Origin: UBA946 sp031550725
Lineage (GTDB): Bacteria; Bacillota; Clostridia; Oscillospirales; Ruminococcaceae
Reading direction: 5' to 3'
DNA: 29,172 bases
NCBI GenBank assembly: GCA_031550725.1
Contig: JAVBOH010000022.1
Coordinates: forward strand, 1-29,172
Numbering within the stretch: the stretch's first letter is position 1; every line of letters begins with the position of its first letter. A program made the position numbers and the translations under genes. The notes under the pieces were generated by a model. That model searched no databases, was not told where the DNA came from, and saw only the letters and a list, made by a program, of their open reading frames with translations. Below, one piece after another: positions 22,167-29,172 of this stretch.

Positions 22167-24170
22167 ATGATGAAGAAAAAAATTCTTGCATTTACATTAG
22201 TTTTGGTATTGAGCATCGGTTTGTTTACTGGGTGTAATAGTAATGCAAATGTAAAAATTGACCCATTGTTTGTTAACATTAATGATGATAATAGCTGGAT
22301 TTATAATACCAATAATACTATTGAGTCTGATATATTCGTTAAAAAGATTGATGGGCTTAGTGATAGTTTTATCAGAGGTGTTGATATTTCCAGTGTTATT
22401 TCCGAAGAAAATAGTGGTGTTAAATACTACGATTTTGATGGTAATGAACAGGATATTTTTAAGACATTAAGTCAAAGTGGTGTGAATTATGTTCGTATAA
22501 GAGTTTGGAATGACCCTGTTGATTCAAATGGAAATAGTTATGGCGGCGGTGATAATGGACTTGATACTGCTATCGAGATTGGTAAGCGTGCAGCGGAATA
22601 TGGAATTAAAACTCTTGTTGATTTCCATTATTCTGACTTTTGGGCTGACCCTACAAAACAGCAGTCACCTAAAGCTTGGGCTGACATGGATACCACTGCA
22701 AAGGCAGATGCACTTTACAAATATACAAAGGATAGTTTGAACACTATGTTAAAGGCTGGTGTTGATGTTTGCATGGTGCAGATTGGTAATGAAACTACTG
22801 GTTCATTCTGCGGTGAAAACAACTGGAAAAAGATAACCGAGCTTATGGGTGCTGGATGTAAGGCTGTTCGTGAGGTTAATAGTGATATTTTAATTGCTGT
22901 ACATTTTACAAATCCTGAACGTCCTGATAATTATATTCAATATGCTAATGTGCTTAAGAATTATGAAGTTGATTATGATGTTTTTGCAAGCTCATATTAT
23001 TCTTTTTGGCATGGTTCAGTAGAGAATTTAACATCCATACTTTCTAAAATTGCAAATGATTACGGCAAAAAAGTTATGGTTGCTGAAACATCTTATGCTT
23101 ACACATATGATGATGGTGATGGTTTTGGTAATTCAATTGGTGATGGAGCTACATTTACAAAGAAATATCAGTTTACTGTTCAAGGTCAGGCTGATGCTGT
23201 TTATGATGTTATCGAGGCTGTTCATAATGTTGGTGAGGCAGGAATTGGTGTGTTTTACTGGGAGCCTGCATGGATTCCTGTTCCTGCAAGTAATTATGAA
23301 GAACGTCAGAAACTTTGGGAGCAGTATGGCTCTGGATGGGCATCAAGCTATGCAAAAGAATATGACCCTGATGATGCAGGAAAATGGTATGGCGGGTCTA
23401 GCTGGGATAATCAGGCTATGTTTGATTTTGACGGACATCCTCTGGCATCATTAAAGGTTTGGGGATATGTTTACACAGGATCACGATCAGATGTGAAAAT
23501 TGATGCTGTTGAGGATATAAGCATGATGGTTAGACTGGGTGATGAAATTGTTTTGCCGACGGCTGCTAATGCTGTTTATAACAATGGTGAGCGTAAAGAA
23601 GTTACTGTTAAATGGGAAGATATTGACTTAACTAAAATGTCAAATGGCGGTGTTGCTAAGCATACTATAAAGGGTACAACTGATGATGGTACAGAAGTAA
23701 TCTGTGTTGTTTCAATGGTTGAAAAGAACTATGCTGATAATTACAGCTTTGAGGATGATGACCGTTCAATGTGGGTTATAAATAACAATGGCAGTGATGG
23801 AGCTGAGCTTGATTTCCAAGAGAAGTCTACTGATGCTAAAACAGGAGATATGTCATTCCATTTCTATTCTGAGGATAAAATTGATTTTACCCTGTCGCAG
23901 ACTGTAACTGGATTAAAGCCTGGTGAATATAATTTCTCAATTTCAATCCAAGGCGGAGATTGTGAAAACGATGAAATGTATATCTATGCTATTGCGGATG
24001 GTAAAGAATACCGTATGGATACTAAGGTTGTTGGCTGGGCAAACTGGCAGTCACCTAAAATAGAGGGTATCATTACTGAAAGTGGTGAAATAATAATAGG
24101 AGTTGCAATAAAAGCCGATGCTAAAGGATGGGGTACTGTTGATGATTTCTTATTAAATCCAGTTGAATAA
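22167..24170 (+). CDS. ganB: Surface endo-beta-1,4-galactanase (GH53) lipoprotein with C-terminal binding domains
   Basis: GH53 enzymes cut beta-1,4-galactan side chains of pectin. The 667-residue protein starts with a lipoprotein signal (MMKKKILAFTLVLVLSIGLFTGC, Cys23), so it is anchored outside the membrane. The catalytic domain (about residues 68-438) shows RGVDISSVISEE, VRIRVWNDP, LVDFHYSDFWADP, VQIGNET (Glu209, acid/base), VMVAETSYAYTY (Glu307, nucleophile) and GVFYWEPAWIPVP. Next comes an Ig-like Big_4-type domain (about 443-518) and a C-terminal beta-sandwich (NYSFEDDDRSMWVINNN onward) that resembles a CBM61-type galactan-binding module. ATG at 22167 or 22170 follows GGGGAG. A terminator ends the operon here. 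It supplies oligosaccharides for the transporter and GH35 enzyme. Confidence 0.95.
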   Translation: MMKKKILAFTLVLVLSIGLFTGCNSNANVKIDPLFVNINDDNSWIYNTNNTIESDIFVKKIDGLSDSFIRGVDISSVISEENSGVKYYDFDGNEQDIFKTLSQSGVNYVRIRVWNDPVDSNGNSYGGGDNGLDTAIEIGKRAAEYGIKTLVDFHYSDFWADPTKQQSPKAWADMDTTAKADALYKYTKDSLNTMLKAGVDVCMVQIGNETTGSFCGENNWKKITELMGAGCKAVREVNSDILIAVHFTNPERPDNYIQYANVLKNYEVDYDVFASSYYSFWHGSVENLTSILSKIANDYGKKVMVAETSYAYTYDDGDGFGNSIGDGATFTKKYQFTVQGQADAVYDVIEAVHNVGEAGIGVFYWEPAWIPVPASNYEERQKLWEQYGSGWASSYAKEYDPDDAGKWYGGSSWDNQAMFDFDGHPLASLKVWGYVYTGSRSDVKIDAVEDISMMVRLGDEIVLPTAANAVYNNGERKEVTVKWEDIDLTKMSNGGVAKHTIKGTTDDGTEVICVVSMVEKNYADNYSFEDDDRSMWVINNNGSDGAELDFQEKSTDAKTGDMSFHFYSEDKIDFTLSQTVTGLKPGEYNFSISIQGGDCENDEMYIYAIADGKEYRMDTKVVGWANWQSPKIEGIITESGEIIIGVAIKADAKGWGTVDDFLLNPVE

Positions 24171-24180
24171 AATAATAAAA

Positions 24181-24225
24181 ATGCTGTCACACATGAGATT
24201 TAATTTCATGTGTGACAGCATTTTT
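24181..24225. terminator. Terminator of the galactan operon
   Basis: A perfect 15-bp stem, ATGCTGTCACACATG (24181-24195) with CATGTGTGACAGCAT (24207-24221), is followed by TTTTT. An A run on its left side makes it bidirectional, also serving the leftward fragment at 24236. Confidence 0.9.
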
Positions 24226-24235
24226 ATCTTATAAA

Positions 24236-24619
24236 TTATGATACCAATAGTTGTATGTTCTCATTCTCGTTGATTATTTCTATGGTTTTTATTAGAACAC
24301 TATCCCATAATAAACGGTTTTCGTATGTACGATAATTAATATTTTGCATTATTAATTTATCACAATTCATCAATTTATCTCTTGCTATGTTTACAATTAC
24401 ATCAGGAGATGTTCCATAAACCGAATTATCAGTACCATCATTATTCAAAGTTTTAAAAGGTGTATAATAAATACATAATCCGCTTTTTTTCATTACTTTT
24501 ATATCAGGTGAACCGTAGGCTTCACCTGCGGTATTATATGTTCCGATAATTGTTCCCAAATTGTTATCCTTGATAACTGAAGCAAATCTATCGGCAGCAT
24601 ATACACTACAATATGATAC
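24236..24619 (-). pseudogene. C-terminal remnant of an S41-type (tail-specific) peptidase
   Basis: Reading leftward from 24619, the frame gives VSYCSVYAADRFASVIKDNN, then LGTIIGTYNTAGEAYGSPD, SGLCIYYTPFKTLNNDGTD and VYGTSPDVIVNIARD. This is the order of the C-terminal half of S41 peptidases (Ser-nucleophile helix, the GT/GEPT turn, the V.PDI.V strand). The N-terminal half, including the PDZ-like part, is missing, and an in-frame stop lies directly upstream at 24620-24622. The position expected for the nucleophile Ser reads Ala in my alignment. The only start codon available inside is a TTG at 24559 without a good ribosome binding site. It is best read as a decayed gene, although a short expressed product cannot be excluded. 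Confidence 0.55.
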
Positions 24620-24684
24620 TTAAAATATCAAATGAAATAAACAGCAGCACATAATAATTTTTAATATTTTACCTTACATTTTTC

Positions 24685-25422
24685 TCATACTTTATTTTCT
24701 AAACGGTAAGCTTTTGGCGTTGTACCCATATTTTCCTTAAAGCATTTGCAAAAATGGCTTTGAGATGAAAAACCTAACGAAAGTGATATATCAGAATAGG
24801 AAAAATCAGTCAGTAGCAGCATATTTGCCGCTGTTTCTATACGCTTTTTCATGATAAAATCACTGACTGTATATCCTGTTTCTTTTTTGAAAAGTATCGA
24901 AAAATAACTTCTGTTATATCCAAAACGATATGAAAGAGCATTCACCGATATTTTCATATTAAGGTTATCACATATGTAATTAACGACTGATTTTATTGTG
25001 TGAGAATAGGATTTGCCATTCTTCATTAATCTCATTTGCTCTGTAAAATCCATTACCATTTTGTCGTTTAATTCTTTTATCTGGTTTATTGTTTTGCATT
25101 TGTCGGCATCACGAATATACATATCACTGAGTGTGTATGCAGTTTCTGCTGACAGCCCCTCATTAATACAAATTCTTGTTATTATTGCTGTGTTTACTAT
25201 CATGTGGTAAAGTTGATTTCTTAATGGACTATCGGACAATTTGCCTTTGCCGTCGTCTGCTTCAGGTACATTTGCATATAATGCTTTGTTTTCCATAATT
25301 TTGTCCGCTCTGCCATTTTTTATATGTTCATAAAAATCCAATTCATGTTTATACGGTGAATGCATAAACTCCATTTCTCTTTGTACATATAGCTGATAAT
25401 CTAAGCTTTTTCCTTTACTCAC
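24685..25422 (-). CDS. AraC-family transcriptional regulator
   Basis: The 245-residue protein ends with a double helix-turn-helix of the AraC type: SVNALSYRFGYNRSYFSILFKKE, then GYTVSDFIMKKRIETAANML and YSDISLSLGFSSQSHFCKCF, closing with GTTPKAYR. The N-terminal 130 residues are not a cupin; they resemble the helical region preceding the HTH in other clostridial AraC regulators (LRNQLYHMIVNTAIITRICI...GLSAETAYTLSD). The GTG at 25422 has GAGG at 7-nt spacing and is preferred over GTG at 25428. The gene is divergent from the GH5 gene, 242 bases away, so it may control that gene. Effector and target sites are not evident. Confidence 0.9.
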   Translation of the reverse strand: MSKGKSLDYQLYVQREMEFMHSPYKHELDFYEHIKNGRADKIMENKALYANVPEADDGKGKLSDSPLRNQLYHMIVNTAIITRICINEGLSAETAYTLSDMYIRDADKCKTINQIKELNDKMVMDFTEQMRLMKNGKSYSHTIKSVVNYICDNLNMKISVNALSYRFGYNRSYFSILFKKETGYTVSDFIMKKRIETAANMLLLTDFSYSDISLSLGFSSQSHFCKCFKENMGTTPKAYRLENKV

Positions 25423-25444
25423 TTTCACACCTCACTTTTATACA

Positions 25445-25473
25445 ATTATACAACAAATATATTATAAATGCAA
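25445..25473 (-). promoter_or_regulatory. Promoter of the AraC-family regulator
   Basis: On the minus strand, TTGCAT (25468-25473), a 17-bp spacer and TATAAT (25445-25450) predict a start only some 15 bases before the start codon, giving a very short leader. Confidence 0.65.
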
Positions 25474-25576
25474 CAATTATGATATATTAATTTTATTTCA
25501 AATGTTAAAATTACACATAAGGGTATATAATTCGTACGGAACAATTCAATTTTGTAAATGCAAAACAACCTCCAAA

Positions 25577-25613
25577 GCAAGCTTTTACGGCGTTTTTGAA
25601 TTATTCAGCAGAC
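25577..25613. repeat. Dispersed repeat (copy 3, right half only)
   Basis: These 37 bases, beginning GCAAGCTTTTACG and ending TTCAGCAGAC, match 12161-12197 in 35 of 37 positions. They lie between the AraC and GH5 genes, upstream of the GH5 start. The left half of the element is absent here. Confidence 0.7.
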
Positions 25614-25664
25614 TTATATACAAATATTGATATGATAGTTTCTTGATTTGAAAGGAAGTTTTTA

Positions 25665-26840
25665 ATGAAAAAAGTAATATCATTAGCGCTCGTTTTAATG
25701 CTGGCTTTGACCTCATGTGCTGTAAAGAATACCGATGAAACGGTTGTTGCCAATAATACATCAACTGTTAGTCATTCAGATATGCGTGACATTACTTCTA
25801 TGGAACTTGTCAAAGATATGGGACTTGGCTGGAACTTGGGCGACACGCTTGATGTTTGTGCTGCTGACCGTGATGGCGATGGACGTGTTAATGAAACTCC
25901 TGCCAAAGGTGAAAAGGTTGACGAAACTTTATGGGGTAATCCAAAAGCCACTAAGGAACTTTTTGAGTCACTAAAGGCAGATGGCATTAAGTCCGTACGT
26001 ATTCCGATTACATGGCGTGACCATATTGATGAGAAAAATAACATTGATAAGGAATGGATGGATCGTGTTCAAGAGGTTGTTGATTATGCTTATGATACAG
26101 GACTTTATGTTATCATAAATATTCATCACGACGGTGGTGGTGACCCAAAATTCGGTGCATGGATTTGCACTGCAACCAGTGATTATAAGGCATTTTCTGA
26201 GAAATATACATCTGTATGGAAACAGATTTGTGAGCGTTTTAAGGACTATTCCGATTATCTCATTTTTGAATCTATGAATGAGGTTGGGTTTGACGATATT
26301 GGTAAAAGTGATGCTTATGAGCTTTTAAATGGCATTAACCAGATGTTCGTTGATATAGTTCGTTCCAGTGGTGGTAATAATGAAAAGCGCCATTTGCTTA
26401 TTGCTGGTTACTGGACTGATATTGAACGCACTTGCAGTAAAATGTTTGTTATGCCTGAGGATAAGATGAACAGGCTTATTCTTTCTGTTCATTACTATAC
26501 TCCATGGGAGTTCTGCACTACTAATATAAATAATACATGGGGAACTTCTGCTGAAGTTAAGCAGATGGAAACCCTTTTTGGCAAGCTTAATGCTACCTTT
26601 GTCCAAAATGGCATTCCTGTTATTATCGGAGAATATGCTGCAAGCGGTAATGAAATGGCAAGCTGTGTTTTCTTCATCGAAAAGATGGTTAAGCTTTGTA
26701 CGGATTATGGTATGGCTCCATATTATTGGGACAATGGCGGTCAGGTTGACAGAAAGACTTATAAATGGCGTACTCCTGCCTTTCTTGAGGCTATGAAAAG
26801 AGGCTCAAGCGGTGAGGATTATGAGGTTGTGAAAAAGTAA
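25665..26840 (+). CDS. GH5-family endoglucanase-like lipoprotein
   Basis: The 391-residue protein has a lipoprotein signal peptide (MKKVISLALVLMLALTSC, Cys18). The GH5 fold is clear: MGLGWNLGDTLD, VRIPITWRDHI, YVIINIHHDGGGD, FESMNEVG (Glu206, acid/base), LILSVHYYTPW and VIIGEYA (Glu323, nucleophile), ending APYYWDNGG. The pattern is nearest the cellulase/xyloglucanase-type GH5_4 group, so beta-1,4-glucan or xyloglucan is the likely substrate. Between the first strand and LWGNPKATKELF sits an insert with DRDGDGRVNE (residues 68-77), like a calcium-binding dockerin or EF-hand loop. There is no separate binding module. AAAGGA supports the ATG. The gene stands alone, with an AraC gene divergent and a terminator after. 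Confidence 0.92.
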   Translation: MKKVISLALVLMLALTSCAVKNTDETVVANNTSTVSHSDMRDITSMELVKDMGLGWNLGDTLDVCAADRDGDGRVNETPAKGEKVDETLWGNPKATKELFESLKADGIKSVRIPITWRDHIDEKNNIDKEWMDRVQEVVDYAYDTGLYVIINIHHDGGGDPKFGAWICTATSDYKAFSEKYTSVWKQICERFKDYSDYLIFESMNEVGFDDIGKSDAYELLNGINQMFVDIVRSSGGNNEKRHLLIAGYWTDIERTCSKMFVMPEDKMNRLILSVHYYTPWEFCTTNINNTWGTSAEVKQMETLFGKLNATFVQNGIPVIIGEYAASGNEMASCVFFIEKMVKLCTDYGMAPYYWDNGGQVDRKTYKWRTPAFLEAMKRGSSGEDYEVVKK

Positions 26841-26852
26841 ATATAAAATTAA

Positions 26853-26892
26853 TGGCTGATGATTATTTTTTATAATCATCAGCCATGCTTTT
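26853..26892 (+). terminator. Terminator after the GH5 gene
   Basis: A 14-bp perfect stem, TGGCTGATGATTAT (26853-26866) with ATAATCATCAGCCA (26872-26885), loop TTTTT, is followed by TGCTTTT. It also lies downstream of the convergent gene at 26942. Confidence 0.85.
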
Positions 26893-26941
26893 ATTTTATT
26901 ATTTTATTTACAAAATCAATCGAAGTAACTTTTATTTTGCA

Positions 26942-27892
26942 TTATTTCAGATAGTCACTACCCATAATAAATTCAGGCAGATATTTTGGATCAGATATAT
27001 CCAATGCCATATTAAGCCTGCATATGTTTTTATATTCTTCTTTAACCATATAATGAATATAGTTTTCAAGCACTGTAAATCTTCTTGTTGATCTTCCTTC
27101 AATTTTAAAATGCTTGTATCCCATTGGTGCAAGTTTTCCGTATATATCCTCAGGCTTAATTACTGTGATGTAGTCCTTACCGTCATATATTGTATGCTGT
27201 GGGTTTGGACAGTGAAATGGATTACTAGGGAATGGCATTATCTTTTTAACAGGGTTACCCATCCATTCTTCATATGCAATTACTTCTTTTCCTATTGCAC
27301 GGTAATGTTCACCTCTTACCTTACAGTTTGGAATACAGCAGGCATTAACCAGCAGCTCACATCTTCCTTTATCTGATATGTTTTCTAAAATATCCATTCT
27401 GTGATTTAGGTTATAATCAAGAACAACAAGATAAAAATCCTTTTCAAGCTCTTTTTTAAGCTCCTCCATATCCTCTATTTGCTTGCAGGTTGAGGATATT
27501 ATTTTGTAATTAGGATATTTTTCACGAATATATTTTTCAAGTATTTCAGTCGAAACAATTACTTCGTTAAATCCATTATCAGCAAGCTGCAACTGCTTAT
27601 TACAGAATTCATCATTCAAATGTTCTTCAGTAATCATCAGATTTGTAAATGTATATCTTATAGGAACACCTCTGTCATTATACGCTTTCATTACTGGAAG
27701 TATTAATGATTCATTCATTTGACCAAGCATTGCTCGTCCGCCATTCCATAAAGATGAGTAAAATGCACCATATGATGATGCGATTTTTACACCTTCATGA
27801 AACCACTCAGGGTGTTCTTTAATAGTATCTATAAGTTTTAAATTTAATCTGATATTCCTTGTAAAATCTGGTATATGAAAATTAATTTCCAT
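26942..27892 (-). CDS. U32-peptidase-like TIM-barrel protein of unknown function
   Basis: The 316-residue protein has no signal peptide. It starts MEINFHIPDFTRNIRLNLKL and contains WNGGR, RYTFTNLMITEEHLNDEFCN, EVIVSTEIL, YKIISSTCKQI, LVVLDYNLNHR, ELLVNACCIPNCKVRGEHY and PMGYKHFKIEGRSTRRF. The last motif and the cysteine cluster recall peptidase family U32, and the alternating strands and helices fit a TIM barrel, but the typical U32 signature is not complete. Similar proteins are known in clostridia without assigned function, to my recollection. The ATG at 27892 has AAAGGA about 8 nt upstream, better than the ATG at 27910. It stands alone and leftward, convergent with the GH5 gene. Catalytic activity is not established. 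Confidence 0.7.
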   Translation of the reverse strand: MEINFHIPDFTRNIRLNLKLIDTIKEHPEWFHEGVKIASSYGAFYSSLWNGGRAMLGQMNESLILPVMKAYNDRGVPIRYTFTNLMITEEHLNDEFCNKQLQLADNGFNEVIVSTEILEKYIREKYPNYKIISSTCKQIEDMEELKKELEKDFYLVVLDYNLNHRMDILENISDKGRCELLVNACCIPNCKVRGEHYRAIGKEVIAYEEWMGNPVKKIMPFPSNPFHCPNPQHTIYDGKDYITVIKPEDIYGKLAPMGYKHFKIEGRSTRRFTVLENYIHYMVKEEYKNICRLNMALDISDPKYLPEFIMGSDYLK

Positions 27893-27919
27893 AATCAACA
27901 TCCTTTTCATTATAATTTT

Positions 27920-27948
27920 ATTTTATATCTGTTTCGAAAACAGGTCAA
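27920..27948 (-). promoter_or_regulatory. Promoter with an internal palindrome for the U32-like gene
   Basis: On the minus strand, TTGACC (27943-27948), a 17-bp spacer and TAAAAT (27920-27925) enclose the palindrome CTGTTTCGAAAACAG (27929-27943 on the plus strand). The placement suggests an operator, but the protein is unknown. Confidence 0.5.
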
Positions 27949-27960
27949 TACATATCAAAT

Positions 27961-27989
27961 ATTATAGCATATTTTTATAAAAATTGCAA
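27961..27989 (-). promoter_or_regulatory. Second promoter candidate for the U32-like gene
   Basis: On the minus strand, TTGCAA (27984-27989), a 17-bp spacer and a perfect TATAAT (27961-27966) lie about 70 bases before the start codon. Confidence 0.5.
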
Positions 27990-28044
27990 CAGTGTTATCG
28001 AATAGTTAAGTGAATTTTGTTATGCTGTCGTTTTTTATTGTTTC

Positions 28045-28073
28045 TTGACAAATTATTGCTAAAATGATATAAT
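28045..28073 (+). promoter_or_regulatory. Consensus sigma-A promoter for the membrane-anchored protein
   Basis: TTGACA (28045-28050), a 17-bp spacer and TATAAT (28068-28073) are all perfect matches. The predicted start is about 45 bases before the ATG at 28125. Confidence 0.82.
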
Positions 28074-28124
28074 CATGTTGTATACTATATTATTGAAATT
28101 TATACTGTAAGGTGGTTTTATATA

Positions 28125-28910
28125 ATGAATAAGGATGATATTGATAACATTCAGGTTAATGAGAATGATGGAAACGGCAATGATAAAGAAAACAAGAAAT
28201 CAAGTTCTAAAATGAAGTCATTTAAGCTTTCGAAAAAAAATAAAAATGAGAATATTGATGATAAAAAATCAAAGAAACCTAATGCTAAGGTTATTGTTGC
28301 TGTGGTAATTGCTTTAATCGCTGTATGTGTTGTTGTATTCTTGTTTATCACTAAGTTTTCTGTGACTGAGGGTCAAAAGATTTTTAATAAGACGCCGCTT
28401 GGCAGAAATATTGAATTTATTGAAAAAGATACAGATTCGAATTTCTTGTCAATTTCAAAGGCTAGCAGTTTAAGCAAAATTTGTGTTTTTGATTATGTTT
28501 GTGAATCGGAAAAAATGGTTAGTGTTGATGGTATTAATTTACCAGAGTGGGCGGTGCTTTTGCGAAAGAGTTCGGATAATACTATTATCAAGGCTACTTA
28601 TTACAACTTCAAGCAAGTTAGTCACAGTTTCAAGGGTAATAAAATGCAGAATGATTTTAGTGCTGACTCTATCAAGTATGGTATGAAGATTAGTGAAGTT
28701 AATAAAACTCTTGGAATTGCACCTTATACCATATATAAGGAAATTGATAATAAACTTACTTATGTTTATAGGTTTTATTATAATGATACAGCAACAGGTG
28801 ATGATGTTGTTGTTAACTGCTATGTAGTTTTCAATGAGCTTGATGAAACGGTTAAGGATGTTTATACTAATAAGATTGATTATGTTGGTACTTTGCTGAT
28901 GGTTAATTGA
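28125..28910 (+). CDS. Membrane-anchored protein with an extracellular BamE/SmpA-like domain
   Basis: The 261-residue protein has a highly charged, Asn/Lys/Ser-rich cytoplasmic N terminus (about residues 1-54), one membrane segment (VIVAVVIALIAVCVVVFLFI, residues about 57-76) and an extracellular domain of about 180 residues. That domain includes SIKYGMKISEVNKTLGIAP, the G-M-x-x-x-x-V-x-x-x-L-G pattern typical of BamE/SmpA-like small domains. Positively charged residues before the membrane segment predict N-in, C-out topology. AAGGTGG about 9 nt upstream sets the ATG. It is a single-gene unit with a consensus promoter and a strong terminator. The function is unknown; a cell-envelope role is likely. 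Confidence 0.75.
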   Translation: MNKDDIDNIQVNENDGNGNDKENKKSSSKMKSFKLSKKNKNENIDDKKSKKPNAKVIVAVVIALIAVCVVVFLFITKFSVTEGQKIFNKTPLGRNIEFIEKDTDSNFLSISKASSLSKICVFDYVCESEKMVSVDGINLPEWAVLLRKSSDNTIIKATYYNFKQVSHSFKGNKMQNDFSADSIKYGMKISEVNKTLGIAPYTIYKEIDNKLTYVYRFYYNDTATGDDVVVNCYVVFNELDETVKDVYTNKIDYVGTLLMVN

Positions 28911-28914
28911 GTTT

Positions 28915-28963
28915 ATAAAGGCGTATGAAAGTGATTTGTTACTTTCATACGCCTTTATTGTTT
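28915..28963. terminator. Strong terminator after the membrane-anchored protein
   Basis: An 18-bp perfect stem, arms 28915-28932 and 28941-28958, contains TAAAGGCGTATGAAAGT with an 8-nt loop. The T tract is mostly in the 3' arm. Confidence 0.82.
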
Positions 28964-29041
28964 AAAATGCATATATTATCTTGATATGAGTAACTATATG
29001 TAGTTATTTGTTATAAATCCAAATAAAATATCAAAACCCCC

Positions 29042-29070
29042 TTGACAAAAGGCAAAAAAAAGCGTATAAT
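29042..29070 (+). promoter_or_regulatory. Perfect consensus promoter at the right edge
   Basis: TTGACA (29042-29047), a 17-bp spacer and TATAAT (29065-29070) are exact matches. Transcription would start near 29077 and run out of the window. The leader (29077-29172) is relatively purine-rich and ends with AAAAGG, which looks like the ribosome binding site of a gene starting just beyond the edge. A 9-codon frame (29116-29145) in the leader has no ribosome binding site. Confidence 0.82.
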
Positions 29071-29172
29071 AAATAAGCTGTCAAACGGAAGGCACTGGAA
29101 CAGAGCAGAAGAAGAATGGCAGCGAAGAAAATATCGTATATATGAGTTCAAAAATATTTTAGAAAAGGTATT

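Noticed and set aside
25526..25531. TATAAT upstream of GH5 as its promoter
   Set aside because: No acceptable -35 box lies 16-18 bp upstream (TGTTAA at best), so the GH5 promoter could not be assigned; it may need the AraC protein as activator.
29116..29145. Nine-codon leader peptide in the right-edge leader
   Set aside because: There is no ribosome binding site, no amino-acid run as in attenuators, and no terminator is visible before the window ends.

Overview
The window looks like a chromosomal segment of a low-GC, endospore-forming Clostridia member, most likely of the Ruminococcus/Oscillospiraceae type. The reasons are AT-rich DNA with Gram-positive ribosome binding sites (GGAGG or AAAGGA 6-10 nt before ATG), a spoIIAB-sigF sporulation pair, a T-box leader on aspS, lipobox lipoproteins, and several secreted plant-polysaccharide hydrolases. 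No rRNA, tRNA, CRISPR array, phage or transposase gene was seen. All family calls come from reading motifs by eye, with no database search.

Layout. (1) 1-2220: spoIIAB (anti-sigma F) and sigF, then two small proteins of unknown function, terminators and a three-hairpin repeat. (2) 2324-4629: leftward HSL-type esterase and flavin reductase-like protein, divergent from a GNAT acetyltransferase. (3) 4880-10269: a promoter and T-box leader, then aspS-gatC-gatA-gatB, a tRNA-dependent asparagine module (non-discriminating-type AspRS plus amidotransferase). A palindromic repeat lies between aspS and gatC. The gatA product is strikingly reduced and lacks every catalytic-triad motif. (4) 10530-14631: a leftward orphan beta-propeller protein, a block of hairpin repeats, a secreted BspA-like leucine-rich-repeat protein with a structured 5' leader, and a protein with a C-terminal Myb/SANT-like helix-turn-helix. 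(5) 14916-24170: a beta-1,4-galactan utilisation locus: LacI-type regulator with two CG-centred palindromic operators, sugar-binding lipoprotein, two MalF/MalG-type permeases, an intracellular GH35 beta-galactosidase and a cell-surface GH53 endo-galactanase. No ABC ATPase is encoded here, so a shared MsmX-type ATPase is inferred. (6) 24236-26840: an S41 peptidase remnant, an AraC-family regulator, and a divergent GH5 endoglucanase-like lipoprotein carrying a dockerin-like calcium-loop motif. (7) 26942-29172: a U32-peptidase-like protein, a membrane-anchored protein, and at the right edge a perfect consensus promoter starting a leader for a gene outside the window.

How it works together (inference). 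GH53 on the surface cuts galactan to oligosaccharides. The lipoprotein and the two permeases import them, GH35 releases galactose inside, and the LacI protein senses an oligosaccharide. Internal terminators and large palindromes after the binding-protein gene and after the permeases probably set the stoichiometry. The most unusual item is the GatA pseudo-enzyme in an otherwise intact aspS-gatCAB operon. The window is also rich in dispersed palindromic repeats, one family with three partial copies here.
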